DNA of 64,000 bases from Crocinitomicaceae bacterium. GTDB taxonomy: Bacteria > Bacteroidota > Bacteroidia > Flavobacteriales_D > Crocinitomicaceae. Made by a program: the position numbers and the translations under genes. The stretch is from assembly GCA_016719925.1 (NCBI GenBank), contig JADJYC010000002.1:372001-436000 (forward strand), in the 5' to 3' direction. The notes beneath the pieces were generated by a model. It saw nothing but the letters and a program-made list of their open reading frames with translations, was not told the DNA's origin and searched no databases. Shown piece by piece: positions 1 to 8,182 of the stretch. Every line of letters begins with the position of its first letter. The first letter of the stretch is position 1.

Positions 1-1320
1 TCTGGTGGTAGTTATTTTATTTTTGCAACAGACAGTGATAACGGGTGTACCAGTTCATTGGGAATAAATATCGCTGAATTTTTTACCAAGCCCGGAGTTG
101 GAACAGGTTCAGGCGGAGAACTAAATTGCTCTGTTGATTCTCTTATACTTTTTGGTGGCTCACTAACACCCGGAGCAACGGTTGAATGGTCGGGCGGAAG
201 TATTTCTCCTTCATCCAATCCGGTGACCATTTATAATGCAGGAACTTATTACATCACTGCCACAAATCCTGTTAACGGATGCACCAATACTGACAGTGTT
301 ATTATTGCCCAAACAAATTCAATTGAAGTGGATGCAGGGAACGACACACTCGTTTGCAAAAATGAAAGTGTCAACCTGAATGTAAATTATACCGGCACAA
401 TTTCAGGTATTTCGTATTTCTGGAATAATGGTTCATCCACATCGAACGCAAATTTTACAGGAGGTGATACACCTATAGCAATAGCAGAAGTTTTTGGTGA
501 TGGAGGATGTTATGGAATTGATACCGTTGAAATAAATATTCCTCCCGTTCCGGTAATCAGTTTTGAAGGATTTAAACCATGTGATGATGGTCCGTCCGGA
601 CAAATTGTTGCAACGCCGGTAAGTGGTTTATCTCCATTCTCCTTTTCAATTGACAATGGAAATAATTTTCAAACATCACCAGTATTCACAGGTTTGTATA
701 TTGGTACATATCCAATATTAGTACATGACTCGATACAATGCGAATATAATTTCACCGCAACAATCGATGAAAACAGTTCACTTCCTGTGCCGTCATTTTT
801 ATTTTCAACGTATAATTTTGAAACAGATACCGTAGTCATTATTGATGTAAGTAATCCGCCAGCTGACAGCACAAGCTGGATTTTTCCAAATCCGGTAATT
901 GTGCTGGATGATAATGCGCAAAATCCAATGATACTGCTTCCGGATACCGGAGCATTTTCAATTACCATGCAGGCCTATTACGGAAATTGTCTGGTGGAAA
1001 TTTCTAAAATAATTTATGCATCACCGTTTGATTCGCTCAACGCAACAATGTATAATCTGAACGGCATAAAATCCATTGAATTATACCCAAATCCTACAAG
1101 CGGAAATTTTACTGTTGAAGTTGAATTTTATAAAACGCAGCGTTCAGCAATGCTTGTTCAGGATATGATTGCAAATACGTATTTTTTTGAAGAATATGAT
1201 GAGTCGTTAATTATCACTCAGGATATTTTTCTTGACTTGTCTGTACTTGATGGCACCTATGTTTTGAAAGTGGTTTCTGAATTTGACAGCGCATCCATCA
1301 CTTTTATTTTAGCCAGATAA
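1..1320 (+). CDS. C-terminal part of a T9SS-secreted adhesin-like protein (5' end outside window)
   Basis: The frame is open from the first base, so this is the C-terminal 439 residues of a larger protein. The visible part is a run of beta-sandwich repeats of the PKD/SprB-like kind, rich in Gly, Asn, Thr and paired Cys, with sentences such as 'YNAGTYYITATNP' and 'DAGNDTLVCKNESV'. The last ~85 residues begin with 'SIELYPNPTSGNFTVE', the hallmark start of a T9SS type A sorting domain, and end in a hydrophobic strand. Such proteins are exported by Sec, cross the outer membrane through the type IX system and are attached or released at the cell surface. The stop codon is directly followed by the ATG of the next gene, so the two are co-transcribed. 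Ligand or role cannot be read from the sequence. Confidence 0.85.
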   Translation, partial: SGGSYFIFATDSDNGCTSSLGINIAEFFTKPGVGTGSGGELNCSVDSLILFGGSLTPGATVEWSGGSISPSSNPVTIYNAGTYYITATNPVNGCTNTDSVIIAQTNSIEVDAGNDTLVCKNESVNLNVNYTGTISGISYFWNNGSSTSNANFTGGDTPIAIAEVFGDGGCYGIDTVEINIPPVPVISFEGFKPCDDGPSGQIVATPVSGLSPFSFSIDNGNNFQTSPVFTGLYIGTYPILVHDSIQCEYNFTATIDENSSLPVPSFLFSTYNFETDTVVIIDVSNPPADSTSWIFPNPVIVLDDNAQNPMILLPDTGAFSITMQAYYGNCLVEISKIIYASPFDSLNATMYNLNGIKSIELYPNPTSGNFTVEVEFYKTQRSAMLVQDMIANTYFFEEYDESLIITQDIFLDLSVLDGTYVLKVVSEFDSASITFILAR

Positions 1321-3093
1321 ATGAAGTCACAGTTTTTATACGCTCTGGTGAAAACTTGGTGTTTTGGTGTCTTGGTGATATTTCATTCCAACAACTCCTT
1401 CTCTCAGAATCTTGAAAAAATAGGTTCCAAAGAAATGGTTCAGGTAAGCGGTGGTTTGGCGTTAAATACCATTACTTATTTTTCGTCCGGAATTCTTAAT
1501 CCGGGTCGTGAGCCGTTTACGTGGTATGCATCCGGCAACGTCAATGTAAATATTCTCGATGTGAGTTTACCTTTCACTTACACCTATTCCAATCAGGGCG
1601 GAAAATTAACACAACCATTTAACCGTACTTCATTGAATCCAACTTACAAATGGATAAAAAGTACAATAGGTATGACAAGCATGAATTTCTCACCTTACAC
1701 ATTGACGGGACATTTGTTTCTGGGAGCGGGAGTTGATCTTACGCCGGGTAAATGGAAAATTTCAGCCATGGCGGGCAGATTAGTAAAAGAAGTGGAGTAT
1801 GACGTGACTGCAGATAATCTCAATCAGATTGCTTTCAGAAGATTTGGTTACGGTGTAAAATGCGGCTATGAAAACAAAGGTTTTGGCGGAACTATTATCC
1901 TTTTCAAAGCATCAGACAATGCATCATCACTTCCGTTTATACCGCTTAATTCTGCCATTAAACCTCAGAATAATCTGGTGATGAGTATTGCAGGTAAGGC
2001 AGCTCTTTTCAAAAGCATTTTTCTGGAAGCTGAATACGCACTTTCTGCATTGACTCAAAACATGAATGACGTCAATGATGCGAGTACAAATTCTAATCTT
2101 AGTTTTTTAAATCCGCTTATTGCTGCCAATTCAACCACTGATTTTTTTCAGGCATTTAAATCATCCATAAAATATCAGATGAAATGGATGAACGTTGGAT
2201 TTAATTTTGAACATATAGATCCGGGTTACAAAACGTTAGGCGGATACTATTTCAATAATGATCTGAATAATTATACTATTTCACCGTCTTTCATTTTATT
2301 GAAGAAGAAACTGACAGTTGGAGGCAATACTGGTTTTCAGCGGAATAATCTGGCCGGTGACAAATCAGCAACAACCACGCGCTGGGTAGGAAGCATCAAT
2401 GCTTCTTTTGTGCCGTCACCCAAAATTATTTTCAACGGAACATTTTCCAATTTTTCTACGTTCACAAAAAATCGTCCGGCAACTGATCCGTTCTATTTTG
2501 CTCCGGCTGATACCATGAATTTTTATCAGCTCACACAAAGTGCTTCAGCAATGATTTCATACAATTTTGGAAAATCTGAAAATAAAAACATCCTGCAGCT
2601 GATGTACAATTATCAGGAGAGTACTAGTCTCAGCGGAAACATTGCAGATGCCGGTGCATTTGGGGCAAATTCTGAAACTGCATTAAACGGCATTCCGGTC
2701 AATGTTCACGCAGCAAATCTGGCATACAGCAAACAAATTAAATCAATGAATGCTTCCGTTACTTTTGCAACCAATGTAAACAGAACTATCTCTTCATTTT
2801 CTGAAAGTACTTTCATTGGTCCTACTTTGAACTTTCAAAAAAGTCTTTTCAAAAAAAAATCCAGTCTTGCATTTGGATCAACTTATAACCGGCAGTATGC
2901 CTATGATGTTTTAACCGGCAATGTTTTTAATCACCGCGTGTCATTTACCTACTCTCCTAAATTTGAAAATGAACAAGCAGGAAAAATAAACTTATCCATG
3001 AACGCAAACTGGATGCAGCGTCTTGCAATTGACGCCGGAACTATCAACAGAAATGAAGTCAACATTTTTGTTAATCTGAATTACTCTTTCTGA
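1321..3093 (+). CDS. Outer-membrane beta-barrel protein, function unknown
   Basis: 590 residues. An N-terminal signal peptide ends near 'NNSFSQ', the usual Bacteroidota SPase I site (xxFSQ). The rest alternates short polar turns with amphipathic strands throughout and ends in 'VNLNYSF', a C-terminal aromatic residue typical of outer-membrane barrels recognised by BamA. No domain family was recognised. The start codon abuts the stop of the preceding T9SS cargo gene, so the barrel is probably made together with that surface protein, possibly as its anchor or partner; that pairing is inference from gene order only. Confidence 0.75.
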   Translation: MKSQFLYALVKTWCFGVLVIFHSNNSFSQNLEKIGSKEMVQVSGGLALNTITYFSSGILNPGREPFTWYASGNVNVNILDVSLPFTYTYSNQGGKLTQPFNRTSLNPTYKWIKSTIGMTSMNFSPYTLTGHLFLGAGVDLTPGKWKISAMAGRLVKEVEYDVTADNLNQIAFRRFGYGVKCGYENKGFGGTIILFKASDNASSLPFIPLNSAIKPQNNLVMSIAGKAALFKSIFLEAEYALSALTQNMNDVNDASTNSNLSFLNPLIAANSTTDFFQAFKSSIKYQMKWMNVGFNFEHIDPGYKTLGGYYFNNDLNNYTISPSFILLKKKLTVGGNTGFQRNNLAGDKSATTTRWVGSINASFVPSPKIIFNGTFSNFSTFTKNRPATDPFYFAPADTMNFYQLTQSASAMISYNFGKSENKNILQLMYNYQESTSLSGNIADAGAFGANSETALNGIPVNVHAANLAYSKQIKSMNASVTFATNVNRTISSFSESTFIGPTLNFQKSLFKKKSSLAFGSTYNRQYAYDVLTGNVFNHRVSFTYSPKFENEQAGKINLSMNANWMQRLAIDAGTINRNEVNIFVNLNYSF

Positions 3094-3217
3094 CAGTCAA
3101 AGCCAGCTCACCATTTAATTGTAATTGTGGTATGCTTCGTATAAAAACACGTCACTCTCACACTCATTCTCACTCTGAATTTTTGCAACTTGTGTGCTGT
3201 TTTATCGTAAACTGAGC

Positions 3218-3661
3218 ATGTTTCATGCAAAAACACTCTTTGCTCTTACACTCATTCTCACGCTGAATTCCTGTCACAAGCAATTGGCGGGACCGAGAAA
3301 AATAACCGCTATTGGTCATATAGAGTGGAGTGAAGCAACCAATCTCATCACACAGATATATTATGATAAGGAAGATGAGCGTGCAATCACCATGAAACTT
3401 CACCGCAATTATGAAATCACAGGTGATGTTGCCGGCACCTGGGCACCCAACGGAGCACAAATACTTTTATACATTGACGGAGAATTTGGTCCGGCCAGTC
3501 CGTTTCCCATTGATCTTGCTTATTATGAAACAAAATCAACGCTGCTGATTCAGGGGCACACGATACAAATGACCGACTTCACTTCAGAAATGTATTTTAT
3601 TGTTGTTACAAAAGGCACCATTGGTGCTGTAAATTATGAAAGACATTTTGTCTTCAGATAA
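3218..3661 (+). CDS. Small lipoprotein, function unknown
   Basis: About 147 residues. I prefer the ATG at 3218 over the one 24 bases upstream because it places a compact signal peptide 'MFHAKTLFALTLILTLNSC' directly at the start, with a lipobox LNSC. The mature part is a small beta-rich domain ('IGHIEWSEATNLITQIYYDKED'). Not recognised as a named family. It lies between the barrel gene and another small exported protein that shares the theme 'IKWLNPSGKEIEI...' versus 'IGHIEWSEATN...', so the two could be distant relatives. Confidence 0.65.
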   Translation: MFHAKTLFALTLILTLNSCHKQLAGPRKITAIGHIEWSEATNLITQIYYDKEDERAITMKLHRNYEITGDVAGTWAPNGAQILLYIDGEFGPASPFPIDLAYYETKSTLLIQGHTIQMTDFTSEMYFIVVTKGTIGAVNYERHFVFR

Positions 3662-3716
3662 TTCTATCATTTTTTACAAAATTTTGAATTTCAACCTTTT
3701 TGGTATGATTTTCGTA

Positions 3717-3724
3717 TAGATTTG
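3717..3724 (+). promoter_or_regulatory. Bacteroidota -7 promoter element TAGATTTG
   Basis: TAGATTTG fits the Bacteroidota sigma-ABfr -7 consensus TAnnTTTG. A TTTTTGG stretch about 20 bases upstream can serve as the -33 element. It lies 16 bases before the ATG of the 161-residue exported protein. Confidence 0.55.
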
Positions 3725-3740
3725 CAGTACATACCCGGTT

Positions 3741-4226
3741 ATGAAATTTGTTTTTTCTGTTTTATTCATTTTCAGTTTTTATCCGGTATTTTCTCAGGAT
3801 GAAATTTCACCCGAAAGTGATACTATCGTATTCTGGGAGTATGCCGCAAGCCTTGAACCCAATACAAAAGGAGATCTTCAGCATACCTGGGGTTCTGAAA
3901 CCGTTCACTTTTTAGGAACAATCAAATGGCTGAATCCGTCAGGAAAAGAAATTGAAATCAGACTCATCACTTCTTACCGCAGAATAACACAAGCAAATGG
4001 TTTTAATGACCAGAGTGTGCTGGCCATTGTAAAAATGAATCACGTACCGGTGAAAATTTATGATTTGGTTTCCAGACAAAATTTACCCATTGCAATTCTT
4101 GACAATAAACTTGTTTACAAAATCAACGGAGTAGAAACACCAATTGCGCTCCCGGCAAAATTTCTGGAACGTCTTTGTGTGGAAGGGTTGAATTGTTTTG
4201 CTGAAGCTGTTCTTGGGGAGATTTAG
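3741..4226 (+). CDS. Exported protein of unknown function
   Basis: 161 residues. The first 19 residues are a signal peptide ending 'FYPVFSQ'. The mature part is a small mixed alpha/beta domain. Two cysteines near the C-terminus ('RLCVEGLNCF') could form a disulphide. Not recognised as a family. It has its own promoter and is followed convergently by the ATPase gene with only 5 bases between the stops. Confidence 0.65.
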   Translation: MKFVFSVLFIFSFYPVFSQDEISPESDTIVFWEYAASLEPNTKGDLQHTWGSETVHFLGTIKWLNPSGKEIEIRLITSYRRITQANGFNDQSVLAIVKMNHVPVKIYDLVSRQNLPIAILDNKLVYKINGVETPIALPAKFLERLCVEGLNCFAEAVLGEI

Positions 4227-4231
4227 TTTTA

Positions 4232-5392
4232 TCAAAGATCCTTTTTGACCAGTTCCCTCCAGCAGATTATCTCTTTACCGTTGCTTCTTTTTTGATTATT
4301 CTCTCCGGCATATAGCACAACTGATTTTTTTGCCTTACTGAGGGCTGTCCAGTAATCGAGATTTTTGAAAAACTCTTCTCTGAATGTCATCCCGGATTTA
4401 ATTTCCACCGGCAGCAGGTTACCATCGTAATCAATAATAACATCTATTTCATGACCTGTTTTGTCACGCCAGTAGAATAAATTCACTGGCAGACCTTTGT
4501 TGGTTCTTTTCTTTACCAGTTCAGTAACTACCATAGATTCAAAAATTGCTCCTCTTGCCGGATGTGTTTTCAGATGCGATATACTGCGTATCCCTAATAA
4601 ATAACAGACCAGAGATGTATCGTAGAAATATATTTTTGGTCTTTTAACAATCGTTTTATTGTAATTAGCGTGATGTGGTCGGAGCAGATAAATTATAAAA
4701 CTGCTCTCGAGGATGCCAATCCAGGACTGAATTGTTTTCAAATCAACACCAGTTTCAACTGCCAGTGATGAACTGTTTAATTCCTGCCCGTTTCTTCCCG
4801 CCAGCAATGAAATAAATTTTTCGAAGGTTATAAGATCCGTAATATTTTTTATTTGTCTGACATCCTTCTCTATGTATGTACGGATATAGTTTGCACACCA
4901 ATCAGCCGGAGGAATTTTCTGATCATAGACCGGCGGATAAAATCCGTTCAGCATCAGCTGATCATCTTCAGGTAATAAAATTTTTCCCTTTTTCATTTCA
5001 GAAAGAGAAAATGGTAATAATTGCAAGTATCCCACCCTGCCGGCAAGTGATTGTGATATAGATTGCTGAAAAAGAAAATTATTTGATCCGGATAATACAA
5101 ACAAGCCTTTGACTTTTGAATTGTCAAGAATTTCCTGCAGATAAGAAAAAATTTCAGGCACCCTTTGCACTTCATCTAAAATTGCACCCTTTGGATAATT
5201 GGCCAAAAATCCACGCGGATCTTCCAGTGCAAAATTTCTGAAATCAGGATTTTCAAGTGAAACGTAAGGTTTGGTTTTGAATACCTGTTTAACAAGCGTA
5301 GTTTTACCCGTTTGTCTGGGACCAATAACAGCTACGGCTTTAAATTTTGCCGCCAGATTTTTTAGTTTGTCTTTTGCATCCCTCTGAATCAT
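4232..5392 (-). CDS. AAA ATPase with C-terminal DUF4143 domain
   Basis: 386 residues from the ATG at 5392. The N-terminal half is an AAA_14-type P-loop domain with Walker A 'GPRQTGKT' near residue 25 and Walker B 'GAILDEVQR' near residue 75, followed by a sensor-like 'LSGSNNF'. The C-terminal half is DUF4143: 'IYFYDTSLVCYLLGI' and a PD-(D/E)XK-like core 'FYWRDKTGHEIDVIID...LLPVEIKSG'. Members are widespread, mobile, often solitary ATPases whose biological role is unsettled; a link to toxin-antitoxin-like or nucleic-acid functions has been proposed for the family. I chose this start because it follows a TATATTTG promoter element by only a few bases; the upstream ATG at 5431 would lie inside the promoter and palindrome. 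The gene stands alone among unrelated neighbours. Confidence 0.9.
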   Translation of the reverse strand: MIQRDAKDKLKNLAAKFKAVAVIGPRQTGKTTLVKQVFKTKPYVSLENPDFRNFALEDPRGFLANYPKGAILDEVQRVPEIFSYLQEILDNSKVKGLFVLSGSNNFLFQQSISQSLAGRVGYLQLLPFSLSEMKKGKILLPEDDQLMLNGFYPPVYDQKIPPADWCANYIRTYIEKDVRQIKNITDLITFEKFISLLAGRNGQELNSSSLAVETGVDLKTIQSWIGILESSFIIYLLRPHHANYNKTIVKRPKIYFYDTSLVCYLLGIRSISHLKTHPARGAIFESMVVTELVKKRTNKGLPVNLFYWRDKTGHEIDVIIDYDGNLLPVEIKSGMTFREEFFKNLDYWTALSKAKKSVVLYAGENNQKRSNGKEIICWRELVKKDL

Positions 5393-5397
5393 AAAAG

Positions 5398-5440
5398 CAA
5401 ATATATGGAAAAAAATGGAATCAGATTCCATTTTTTTCCA
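5398..5440 (-). promoter_or_regulatory. Promoter (-7 TATATTTG) abutting a perfect 35-bp palindrome, probable operator
   Basis: On the minus strand TATATTTG (5398-5405) matches the Bacteroidota -7 element. Immediately upstream lies a perfect inverted repeat at 5406-5440 with two 17-bp arms (TGGAAAAAAATGGAATC and its exact complement) around a single central A. The palindrome occupies the whole region where the -33 element should lie, so a dimeric protein bound there would block transcription of the AAA/DUF4143 gene. The ATG is 5 bases downstream of the -7 element, implying a leaderless or nearly leaderless mRNA. Confidence 0.7.
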
Positions 5441-5491
5441 GTAGTGGTTCAGAAATGTCTTTACAAGTGCATTGCCAAAATCTTTGCTCCG

Positions 5492-5731
5492 CTACCTTGT
5501 AAGTACAATATAATCCTGCAAAAGCGTTTTAAGAAAAGTGAGTTTTTTTTCAGGCACCTCAGCCAGTTTTAATTCATGTGCTGCTTTAGTTGCCAGTTCA
5601 CGCACCAATTGTTTGTGTGGTTCATTCGGATATTTCTGTACCCTGCTGATAGCATTTTTAATCAGGATCATATCTTCATCTGTAAATTTGGAAACACCCA
5701 GATAAGTAGGCTCGTGTTTGGAGCGGTCCAT
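5492..5731 (-). CDS. Small conserved-looking protein, function unknown
   Basis: 79 residues, mostly helical and charged ('TDEDMILIKNAISRVQKY', 'KLTFLKTLLQDYIVLTR'), without a signal peptide or membrane segment. It follows the RDD gene by 34 bases on the same strand and is probably in the same transcript. The frame remains open for 16 codons upstream of the ATG with protein-like composition but has no other start codon, so the ATG at 5731 is the only usual choice. Not recognised. Confidence 0.55.
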   Translation of the reverse strand: MDRSKHEPTYLGVSKFTDEDMILIKNAISRVQKYPNEPHKQLVRELATKAAHELKLAEVPEKKLTFLKTLLQDYIVLTR

Positions 5732-5765
5732 AATGCTGAGAATATCTTTAATCGTATAAACCTGT

Positions 5766-6230
5766 TCAGGTTTGATTTTTTACCATCACTGTCTGAGCAA
5801 GAATGTCACCCAAACGTTGTCCTTTTTCAGAACTTGCAATGAAAATGGCCGCAACAGAACCGGCAGAAATCCAGAAATCAATAATCCGGAAAGCCCAGCG
5901 CATGGTATAATCTGAAAGTGTAGCATTTTCGCCGTTTAGTTTAACAACACGAATTCCCATTGCAAGTTTTCCAACCGTTTGACCTTTGAGCAGATACTCA
6001 AATAAAACACTGTAGAAAAATAACGGAAGCATCAGTGCATAAAAAACAATAGTGAACAAATTCAATGACCAGGCATTAAGCCCCATAGAAATACTGAGAA
6101 ACAAAATGATCAGAAAATACGCTCCCATAATCAGTAAATCCAAAAAGGCTGCCACCCCTCTGTTCATGACAGAAGCGGTTTCATATTCAATGGAAATATT
6201 ATGTGATGTTAAAACGTCAACTGTTTTCAT
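5766..6230 (-). CDS. RDD family integral membrane protein
   Basis: 154 residues. Typical RDD features: an N-terminal 'MNRGVAAFLDLLIMGAYFLIILF' where the family has R-x-x-A-x-x-x-D, two more transmembrane segments (about residues 55-80 and 110-135) and the closing motif 'GQRLGDILAQTVMV' found in the family. In Bacteroidota such proteins often accompany stage II sporulation M-like proteins or MoxR/BatA clusters, none of which are here. Its substrate is unknown; some RDD proteins behave as ion antiporters. Confidence 0.85.
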   Translation of the reverse strand: MKTVDVLTSHNISIEYETASVMNRGVAAFLDLLIMGAYFLIILFLSISMGLNAWSLNLFTIVFYALMLPLFFYSVLFEYLLKGQTVGKLAMGIRVVKLNGENATLSDYTMRWAFRIIDFWISAGSVAAIFIASSEKGQRLGDILAQTVMVKNQT

Positions 6231-6381
6231 GGTTCATCCAACTGAACGAAAATACAAAAACTTAGGCAAGTTCAGATATCTGATCAAATCAGAAAGTCAG
6301 CCAATTCATGGTTTAATGGAATAATACACATCAAATCACTTAATAAGTAAGCATTTATTTGGGTTGATACGATAGAATAAT

Positions 6382-6389
6382 TAATTTTG
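6382..6389 (+). promoter_or_regulatory. Promoter -7 element TAATTTTG
   Basis: TAATTTTG lies 17 bases before the ATG at 6407, with TTTG at 6358-6361 giving a 20-base spacing to a -33 element. Both fit the Bacteroidota housekeeping promoter. Confidence 0.6.
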
Positions 6390-6406
6390 GCAAAAAATTT
6401 TTTTAC

Positions 6407-6766
6407 ATGGTACGTGCTGAATCAAATGCAAAGATTGACAAACTGATTGCTCAGGTTGAAAAAGAATTTAATGTAGAAGCTATTGCAACTGCGTTAATGA
6501 ATTTACGTGAAGACGCTTTGAAAGATGAAGACCCGCTTTTGGCTAAAACATTCCGTCTGGCAGCAGAATACATCCGTGAAAACGAATGTTTTGATCACAC
6601 GGTAGAAAAAGAAGAAAATGAAGAAGGAGAAGAATTTTTACTGGAGCCTGGTACTGACAATGAAAACCTGATCTATCTGCTTCAGCTGATTAAAAAATCT
6701 GAAAACAAATTCAACCGTGAAGAAATTAAGGAAATGCGTACCTTTCTTAAATTGAAACTTTATTAA
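6407..6766 (+). CDS. Small cytoplasmic acidic protein, function unknown
   Basis: 119 residues, helical, no signal peptide. A central acidic stretch ('HTVEKEENEEGEEFLLEPGTD') separates two helical parts, and the C-terminus is 'EEIKEMRTFLKLKLY'. It has its own promoter and a strong intrinsic terminator, so it is a monocistronic, probably well expressed gene. I do not recognise the family. Confidence 0.65.
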   Translation: MVRAESNAKIDKLIAQVEKEFNVEAIATALMNLREDALKDEDPLLAKTFRLAAEYIRENECFDHTVEKEENEEGEEFLLEPGTDNENLIYLLQLIKKSENKFNREEIKEMRTFLKLKLY

Positions 6767-6790
6767 TTAGAAACATCCACATTATACTGT

Positions 6791-6825
6791 AACCCGTTTC
6801 TGCCAGGTCAGGGACGGGTTTTTTA
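6791..6825 (+). terminator. Rho-independent terminator
   Basis: The stem AACCCGT / ACGGGTT (6791-6797 with 6814-6820) is followed by a run of T. It lies 24 bases after the stop of the 119-residue gene. Confidence 0.8.
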
Positions 6826-6909
6826 TTTGCAAAGGATTTCCAAAAACTGTTTAATCAAAGCAGTACGCAGATGCTTATCTCAATCAAAGTATCAACACTA
6901 AAATACCGC

Positions 6910-6937
6910 AAAAAAAATGAGGCAACCTGTGCCTCAT
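6910..6937 (-). terminator. Rho-independent terminator
   Basis: Perfect 8-bp stem ATGAGGCA / TGCCTCAT (6917-6937) with a 5-base loop. On the minus strand it is followed by seven T (6910-6916). It ends the lipoprotein gene that starts near 7535. Confidence 0.85.
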
Positions 6938-6965
6938 TTCTAAATTTATCAGATAACCGAATTAA

Positions 6966-7535
6966 TTATGCCGGTTGTTTTTCAATTTGTTTAGCTGAAC
7001 GGATGGTTTTAACCATGTCTTCAATGATTGGTCTGAAGTTACCGTCTTCCTGTGATCTCAGCACGTATGTATATCCGTCAACTTCTGTTTCACCATAACA
7101 GTGATACGTTGTTTTTCCACCCTGTCCTTCATGAAGATCACGTTTGTACATAATCACTTTTGGTTCATCAATGATGTATTCGATCACAAAGATTTTTCCA
7201 AGACCGTCAAGACGTTTTTTCTCTTCAGCCACTTTGTTTTTTTCTTTTCCGAAATCTTCAATAATCAGGTGAAACTGGTTTCCAATCTTCACATCCCACA
7301 AATAATCTCCGTCAAAATGCTCAACAGTAGGCTCAATAGATGCTCCGGTTGAAGAAGCAACATTTGGCAGCATGATCTGCATATTCAATCCCTGATCAGC
7401 AAGAGTCAGCTCATCCATATCACTGAAGTCAACCGTGCTGGTGTCTGTTCCTTCTGTGGTTTCTGTACTTTCACCACCGCCACAGGCAGTCAGCATTAAC
7501 ACAGCGAATGAAGCAAAAAAGAATACTTTTTTAAT
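6966..7535 (-). CDS. Lipoprotein with no ATG at the expected start
   Basis: About 190 residues. The signal peptide reads 'IKKVFFFASFAVLMLTACGGG', with lipobox LTAC, followed by a Thr/Ser/Glu-rich linker and a soluble domain of unknown family ('ADQGLNMQIMLPNVASSTGASIEPTVEHFDGDYLWDVKIGNQFHLIIEDFG'). The natural start is the ATT codon at 7533-7535, giving M/IKKVFFF; no ATG occurs upstream in the open frame. TTG codons at 7574, 7595, 7604 and 7634 would add 13-33 residues of non-signal sequence. It may use a rare ATT start, or the base may be wrong. A terminator follows. Confidence 0.65.
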   Translation of the reverse strand: MKKVFFFASFAVLMLTACGGGESTETTEGTDTSTVDFSDMDELTLADQGLNMQIMLPNVASSTGASIEPTVEHFDGDYLWDVKIGNQFHLIIEDFGKEKNKVAEEKKRLDGLGKIFVIEYIIDEPKVIMYKRDLHEGQGGKTTYHCYGETEVDGYTYVLRSQEDGNFRPIIEDMVKTIRSAKQIEKQPA

Positions 7536-7738
7536 TTGAACGACTTTGATAATTAGTGCTTTGCAAATACCCAATTCCTGAGAATTGTGATGCAAAGTAA
7601 GCAAAAAAATATTGTTTAAGGAAAAATTAAACAAAAAACTCGTCTGAATTGTTTTGGTGATTTCAGATTGCTTTAACGTTTAAACCCTTGCAGTTAAAGG
7701 TTTCTGCCGGCAATAAAACGAAACATTTTGATTTGCAT

Positions 7739-7746
7739 TACCTTTA
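7739..7746 (+). promoter_or_regulatory. Probable promoter -7 element TACCTTTA
   Basis: TACCTTTA differs from TAnnTTTG only at the last base and lies 19 bases before the ATG of the QueD-like gene. Confidence 0.4.
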
Positions 7747-7765
7747 CACACTATTCACTTTACTT

Positions 7766-8176
7766 ATGCCAGTATCCGTTTGCCGTATTGCTCATTTCAA
7801 CGCCGCACACCGTTTGCACAACCCTTCACTGAGCCAACAGGAAAATTCACAGCTTTTTGGCAAATGCAATAATCCAAACTATCACGGACACAACTACAAA
7901 CTGGAGGTATGGGTAACTGGTGATATCAATCCAAAAACCGGTTATGTGGTTGATCTGAAAATCCTGAAAGAACTGATTGAACAGGAAATTGAAAACCGTT
8001 TTGATCACAAAAACCTCAACCTGGACACCGAAGAATTTAAAAACCTGAACCCAACGGCTGAAAATATCTGTGTCATTTGCTGGAAACTGCTGCGTGTAAA
8101 ACTCGATTCTTCTCTAACACTTAAAATACGTTTGTACGAAACGGAACGTAATATTGTAGAGTTTGAAGGCGAATAA
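7766..8176 (+). CDS. queD: 6-carboxytetrahydropterin synthase / 6-pyruvoyl-tetrahydropterin synthase family (QueD-like)
   Basis: 136 residues. The fold's zinc ligands are visible: His in 'FNAAHRL' near residue 13, and 'HGHNY' near residue 38. The catalytic Cys precedes them in 'FGKCNNPNYHGHNY', and the family's 'GYVVDLKILKELIEQEI', 'FDHKNLN' and 'PTAENICVICW' motifs follow. In bacteria this family usually makes 6-carboxytetrahydropterin for queuosine and other 7-deazaguanine compounds; some members make pyruvoyl-tetrahydropterin. No other queuosine genes are nearby, so the exact reaction is inferred. I start at 7766 because upstream residues do not belong to the fold. Confidence 0.9.
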   Translation: MPVSVCRIAHFNAAHRLHNPSLSQQENSQLFGKCNNPNYHGHNYKLEVWVTGDINPKTGYVVDLKILKELIEQEIENRFDHKNLNLDTEEFKNLNPTAENICVICWKLLRVKLDSSLTLKIRLYETERNIVEFEGE

Positions 8177-8182
8177 AAGTGC

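Noticed and set aside
3140..3270. Direct repeat CACTCATTCTCACnCTGAAT at 3160 and 3248
   Set aside because: The match is about 20 bases in low-complexity CT-rich sequence and may be chance or a small local duplication without visible effect.
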